Source of the DNA: Bacteroidota bacterium
GTDB lineage: Bacteria > Bacteroidota > Bacteroidia > Flavobacteriales > Flavobacteriaceae
Assembly: GCA_023457535.1 (NCBI GenBank)
Contig: JAEWLN010000113.1
Span: 1-7,118 of the forward strand
Direction: 5' to 3'
Length of the DNA stretch: 7,118 nucleotides
Each line of letters begins with the position of its first letter. Positions within the stretch are counted from its first letter, which is position 1. Shown here piece by piece: positions 5,348 through 7,118 of this stretch. The notes beneath the pieces were generated by a model. That model saw only the letters and a program-made list of their open reading frames with translations, made no database searches and was not told where the DNA came from. A program made the translations under genes and the position numbers.

Positions 5348-6953
5348 CTGTTGGTTTTTTCAATTCAATGACAAGGTTTTCCTTGCCCATACTTCCCAAA
5401 CTAAATTGTTGCCAGAGGCAGACGTCAGGAATTGTTTGTAAATCTGAGTTGTCTTTTTCATCAACGATTTCCTGAAAGTCGTCGCGATGTAGCGAATCTT
5501 TTAAATAAGCTTTTAATACAGACTTTAGAGTTACGTCATCTACGCCGTAAGTATATTTGTCGCCAAACAGCCAAGTTTCTTTTACTACAATTTTATGAAG
5601 ATGTTTTCGCTCCTTAACACTTGCATTTACGTTACTGTCATAGATAATTGTTTCTAGACCGTTAATTAGACTTAGCCGATTCTTAATTTCGGTCATTGTG
5701 TCAATAATATTCGACAACGATGTGTCTTCTAAAATTTCTACAAGTTCCTCTCGTTTATCTAGCGGGAAATCGATAACCTCAGTTAATATTCTATGCAATG
5801 AATGGGAATCTTTTTCAAGGGAATCTTTTATTAGCGAAAGAGTAAACTTTTTACTTTTATCATCTTGCTCATCGAAATTCGGTAGATATTCATGAATTTG
5901 CAATGCCACGATATCGAAAACCTGTCTTTTGGATTCCTCTACGACGCTGTCTGCTTTTTCCTTGTAAGGATACAATCCTTTATTTTTGAGTTCTGTAATG
6001 AATTCGCCGGAATATTGATGTAGTCGTCTTCTAACATAGTCCCGAGCGAATTTTTTGGACTCCGAATATATTCCCTGAAGAATGTCGTCAAAATTATCTA
6101 GATCGAGAAGATTGTCGCGGTGAAGAGTCTCAATATATATTGAATGAATAAAAATCGATATTGGTATACTTGAACGTATGCCTAAATTTAGTTCTTTAAA
6201 GGGCACACCCTTTAAATTGCACAAATAAGCTTTCTTTTTAATATCAAAGTTCCATTCAATTATTTTAATTACAAACTTATATCGGCCGCCATCATCTTCG
6301 GCAAAAATTTCAGTCTCTTCAGTGTTTTTGATAAGAGATTCAAACTCTAATTTTCTGCCATTGAATTGGATTGCGAAATCTGGATAACTTATCCAATATG
6401 AAGCAAATTTCTGCTCTAAATCTTTCATTCCTTTCGGATCAAGAGCTAATTGTGCATTTTCTTGGTTAATATTGTTGATTTTAACATTAAAACCACTTTG
6501 ACCAGTTCCTTTTTGCAAAGTTTTTACGTCACTGATTTCAGAATAGGATAGGTTGTTTCGATCGAGCGTAATGTTGAACTCTTGGAATTGGTCCGAATTT
6601 TTAAACCTACTGGTAAATGTAACTAAATCACCAAGTGCTAAAGATTTATAACGCCCTTTACCTTCTTTTCCATGATATTGTCTGCCGCCTGGACTTGTGT
6701 GTTGTATCTTTTTCTCTGAGCCGCCAAGTCTTCCAAATACATCGTGTGCTTTTGAATAATTCAAACCTAACCCGTTATCGGTGACTTCGATTTCCTCAAT
6801 TGAACCGAGTCTACTGTTACGATAACTTATGTCTATGAGAGTTGAATCCGAATCTAGTGAATTCCAAATTAGCTCTGAAATGGCAGTAACACCACTTGCT
6901 TTTGTAAGCGACTCGATATGGTCTCGTTCTACACCGAGGTCAATTTTTTTCAT
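5328..6953 (-). CDS. GHKL (MutL/MORC-like) ATPase with PD-(D/E)xK-type nuclease domain, C terminus frameshifted (cassette 7)
   Basis: A 541-residue, likely cytosolic protein. The N terminus is a GHKL ATPase: N-box E27-LIW-N31-SLD, G1 box D59-NGLGL, and glycine lid G95-KEGKGRYKSLALG. These resemble MutL and the bacterial MORC-like ATPases known from restriction-modification neighbourhoods. A transducer-like region follows (about 120-300), then a helical region (about 300-450) and the segment HLHKIVVKETWLFGDKYTYG (451-470). Near the end, PD (509-510) and E530-L-K532 in NLVIELKKP form a PD-(D/E)xK-type nuclease signature. The frame then stops at TGA (5328-5330), while the rest of the nuclease domain continues in the +1 frame (5347-5000). 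The joined product would be about 650 residues. An ATP-controlled DNA cleavage role in defence is inferred. The ATG at 6953 has no Shine-Dalgarno and lies 40 bases behind the recombination point. Confidence 0.85.
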   Translation of the reverse strand: MKKIDLGVERDHIESLTKASGVTAISELIWNSLDSDSTLIDISYRNSRLGSIEEIEVTDNGLGLNYSKAHDVFGRLGGSEKKIQHTSPGGRQYHGKEGKGRYKSLALGDLVTFTSRFKNSDQFQEFNITLDRNNLSYSEISDVKTLQKGTGQSGFNVKINNINQENAQLALDPKGMKDLEQKFASYWISYPDFAIQFNGRKLEFESLIKNTEETEIFAEDDGGRYKFVIKIIEWNFDIKKKAYLCNLKGVPFKELNLGIRSSIPISIFIHSIYIETLHRDNLLDLDNFDDILQGIYSESKKFARDYVRRRLHQYSGEFITELKNKGLYPYKEKADSVVEESKRQVFDIVALQIHEYLPNFDEQDDKSKKFTLSLIKDSLEKDSHSLHRILTEVIDFPLDKREELVEILEDTSLSNIIDTMTEIKNRLSLINGLETIIYDSNVNASVKERKHLHKIVVKETWLFGDKYTYGVDDVTLKSVLKAYLKDSLHRDDFQEIVDEKDNSDLQTIPDVCLWQQFSLGSMGKENLVIELKKPTVDARIQ

Positions 6954-6985
6954 ACACTATTTTTAGACGATTGTTCAATAGGCTT

Positions 6986-7118
6986 GCACACAACGAGCCC
7001 CGTATAAGCGCAGTTGCGTCAAAGCGAGCCGAGTTCTCTCTGCCGAAGATAAAACTTTCTTCGTGAAAACCAAGCGTTCAACTTACCGAAAACCAGCAAT
7101 TGCGCTTATACGGTGTTG
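6986..7118 (-). repeat. attC site of the cassette beyond the window (R'' cut at the edge)
   Basis: R' GTTGTGTGC (6994-6986, minus strand) begins cassette 7, and only CAAC of the R'' box remains at 7118-7115. The arms CCGTATAAGCGCAGTTGCG and CAATTGCGCTTATACGG pair closely and differ from all other sites, while the centre keeps GAGTTCTCTCTGC and the apical CGAAGA (7044-7049)/TCTTCG (7058-7063) hairpin. Confidence 0.88.

Larger units (their letters stand above)
1..7118 (-). mobile_element. Integron gene-cassette array: seven whole cassettes, eight attC sites
   Basis: Eight related repeats break the window into seven units that each hold one gene, one gene pair or no gene. Within each unit the sequence at its start (minus strand, after the core G) is the reverse complement of the first box of the attC at its end, as expected for circularly inserted cassettes. 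The recombination points (minus-strand G|TT) fall at about 1/2, 585/586, 1418/1419, 2050/2051, 2719/2720, 4113/4114, 4863/4864 and 6993/6994. Direction is inferred from two agreeing signs: all recognisable genes are on the minus strand, and on that strand each R' core reads CGTT, whereas the plus-strand alternative reads GGTT or TGTT. No integrase gene or attI site is visible, so this may be the interior of a chromosomal integron or a cluster of attC sites without integrase. Confidence 0.9.

Noticed and set aside
5350..5362. A6 run followed by CC as a possible programmed-frameshift slippery site
   Set aside because: The zero frame reads AAA AAA CCA, not the X XXY YYZ register, and the family-like KKP lies after the run, so the shift happens downstream of it.
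1..7118. CRISPR array or insertion-sequence ends as explanation of the repeats
   Set aside because: Repeats are about 125-145 bp, 600-2100 bp apart, with internal stems and cassette-matched ends. No transposase or target-site duplications are seen.
1..7118. Plus-strand orientation of the cassettes
   Set aside because: The attC ends are symmetric enough to allow it, but all genes would then be antisense and each core would read GGTT or TGTT rather than CGTT.

Overview
The window is a stretch of integron gene-cassette array. It holds seven consecutive cassettes, all pointing along the minus strand, separated by eight long (about 125-145 bp) attC recombination sites, with the first and last sites cut by the window edges. 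The attC calls rest on three things seen in the sequence: paired R boxes (xxxTAAC/GTTAxxx type) that match at the two ends of the same cassette, imperfect inverted-repeat arms, and a central segment shared by all eight sites. On the minus strand every recombination core reads CGTT, the usual form of the attC R' box, and all recognisable genes lie on that strand, so the array reads from high to low coordinates. No integrase, attI site or Pc promoter is in view, so a complete integron cannot be told from an attC cluster lacking an integrase.

Layout in array order (7118 to 1): the truncated attC of an upstream cassette (6986-7118); cassette 7 (4864-6993), a GHKL ATPase joined to a PD-(D/E)xK-type nuclease domain and split by a frameshift; cassette 6 (4114-4863), a ParE-type toxin with its antitoxin; cassette 5 (2720-4113), an FRG-domain protein; cassette 4 (2051-2719), an unrecognised 173-aa acidic protein; cassette 3 (1419-2050), no convincing gene but a 52-bp tandem repeat; cassette 2 (586-1418), a MntA/HepT (nucleotidyltransferase/HEPN) toxin-antitoxin pair; cassette 1 (2-585), a 133-aa DUF5958-like protein.

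The genes are not one pathway. They form a typical cassette cargo: two toxin-antitoxin modules, which may also help stabilise the array, two proteins of kinds often found in phage-defence settings (GHKL-nuclease and FRG), and small hypotheticals. Most start codons sit close behind a recombination core, with no clear Shine-Dalgarno sequence.

Host: the DNA is AT-rich. The ParDE-like antitoxin and the TAnnTTTG boxes upstream of both toxin-antitoxin modules look like Bacteroidota, while the gene-less cassette 3 vaguely recalls Leptospira intergenic sequence. Cassettes travel, so gene affinities say little about the host. I regard the host as unresolved. The attC family, not the genes, would identify it.
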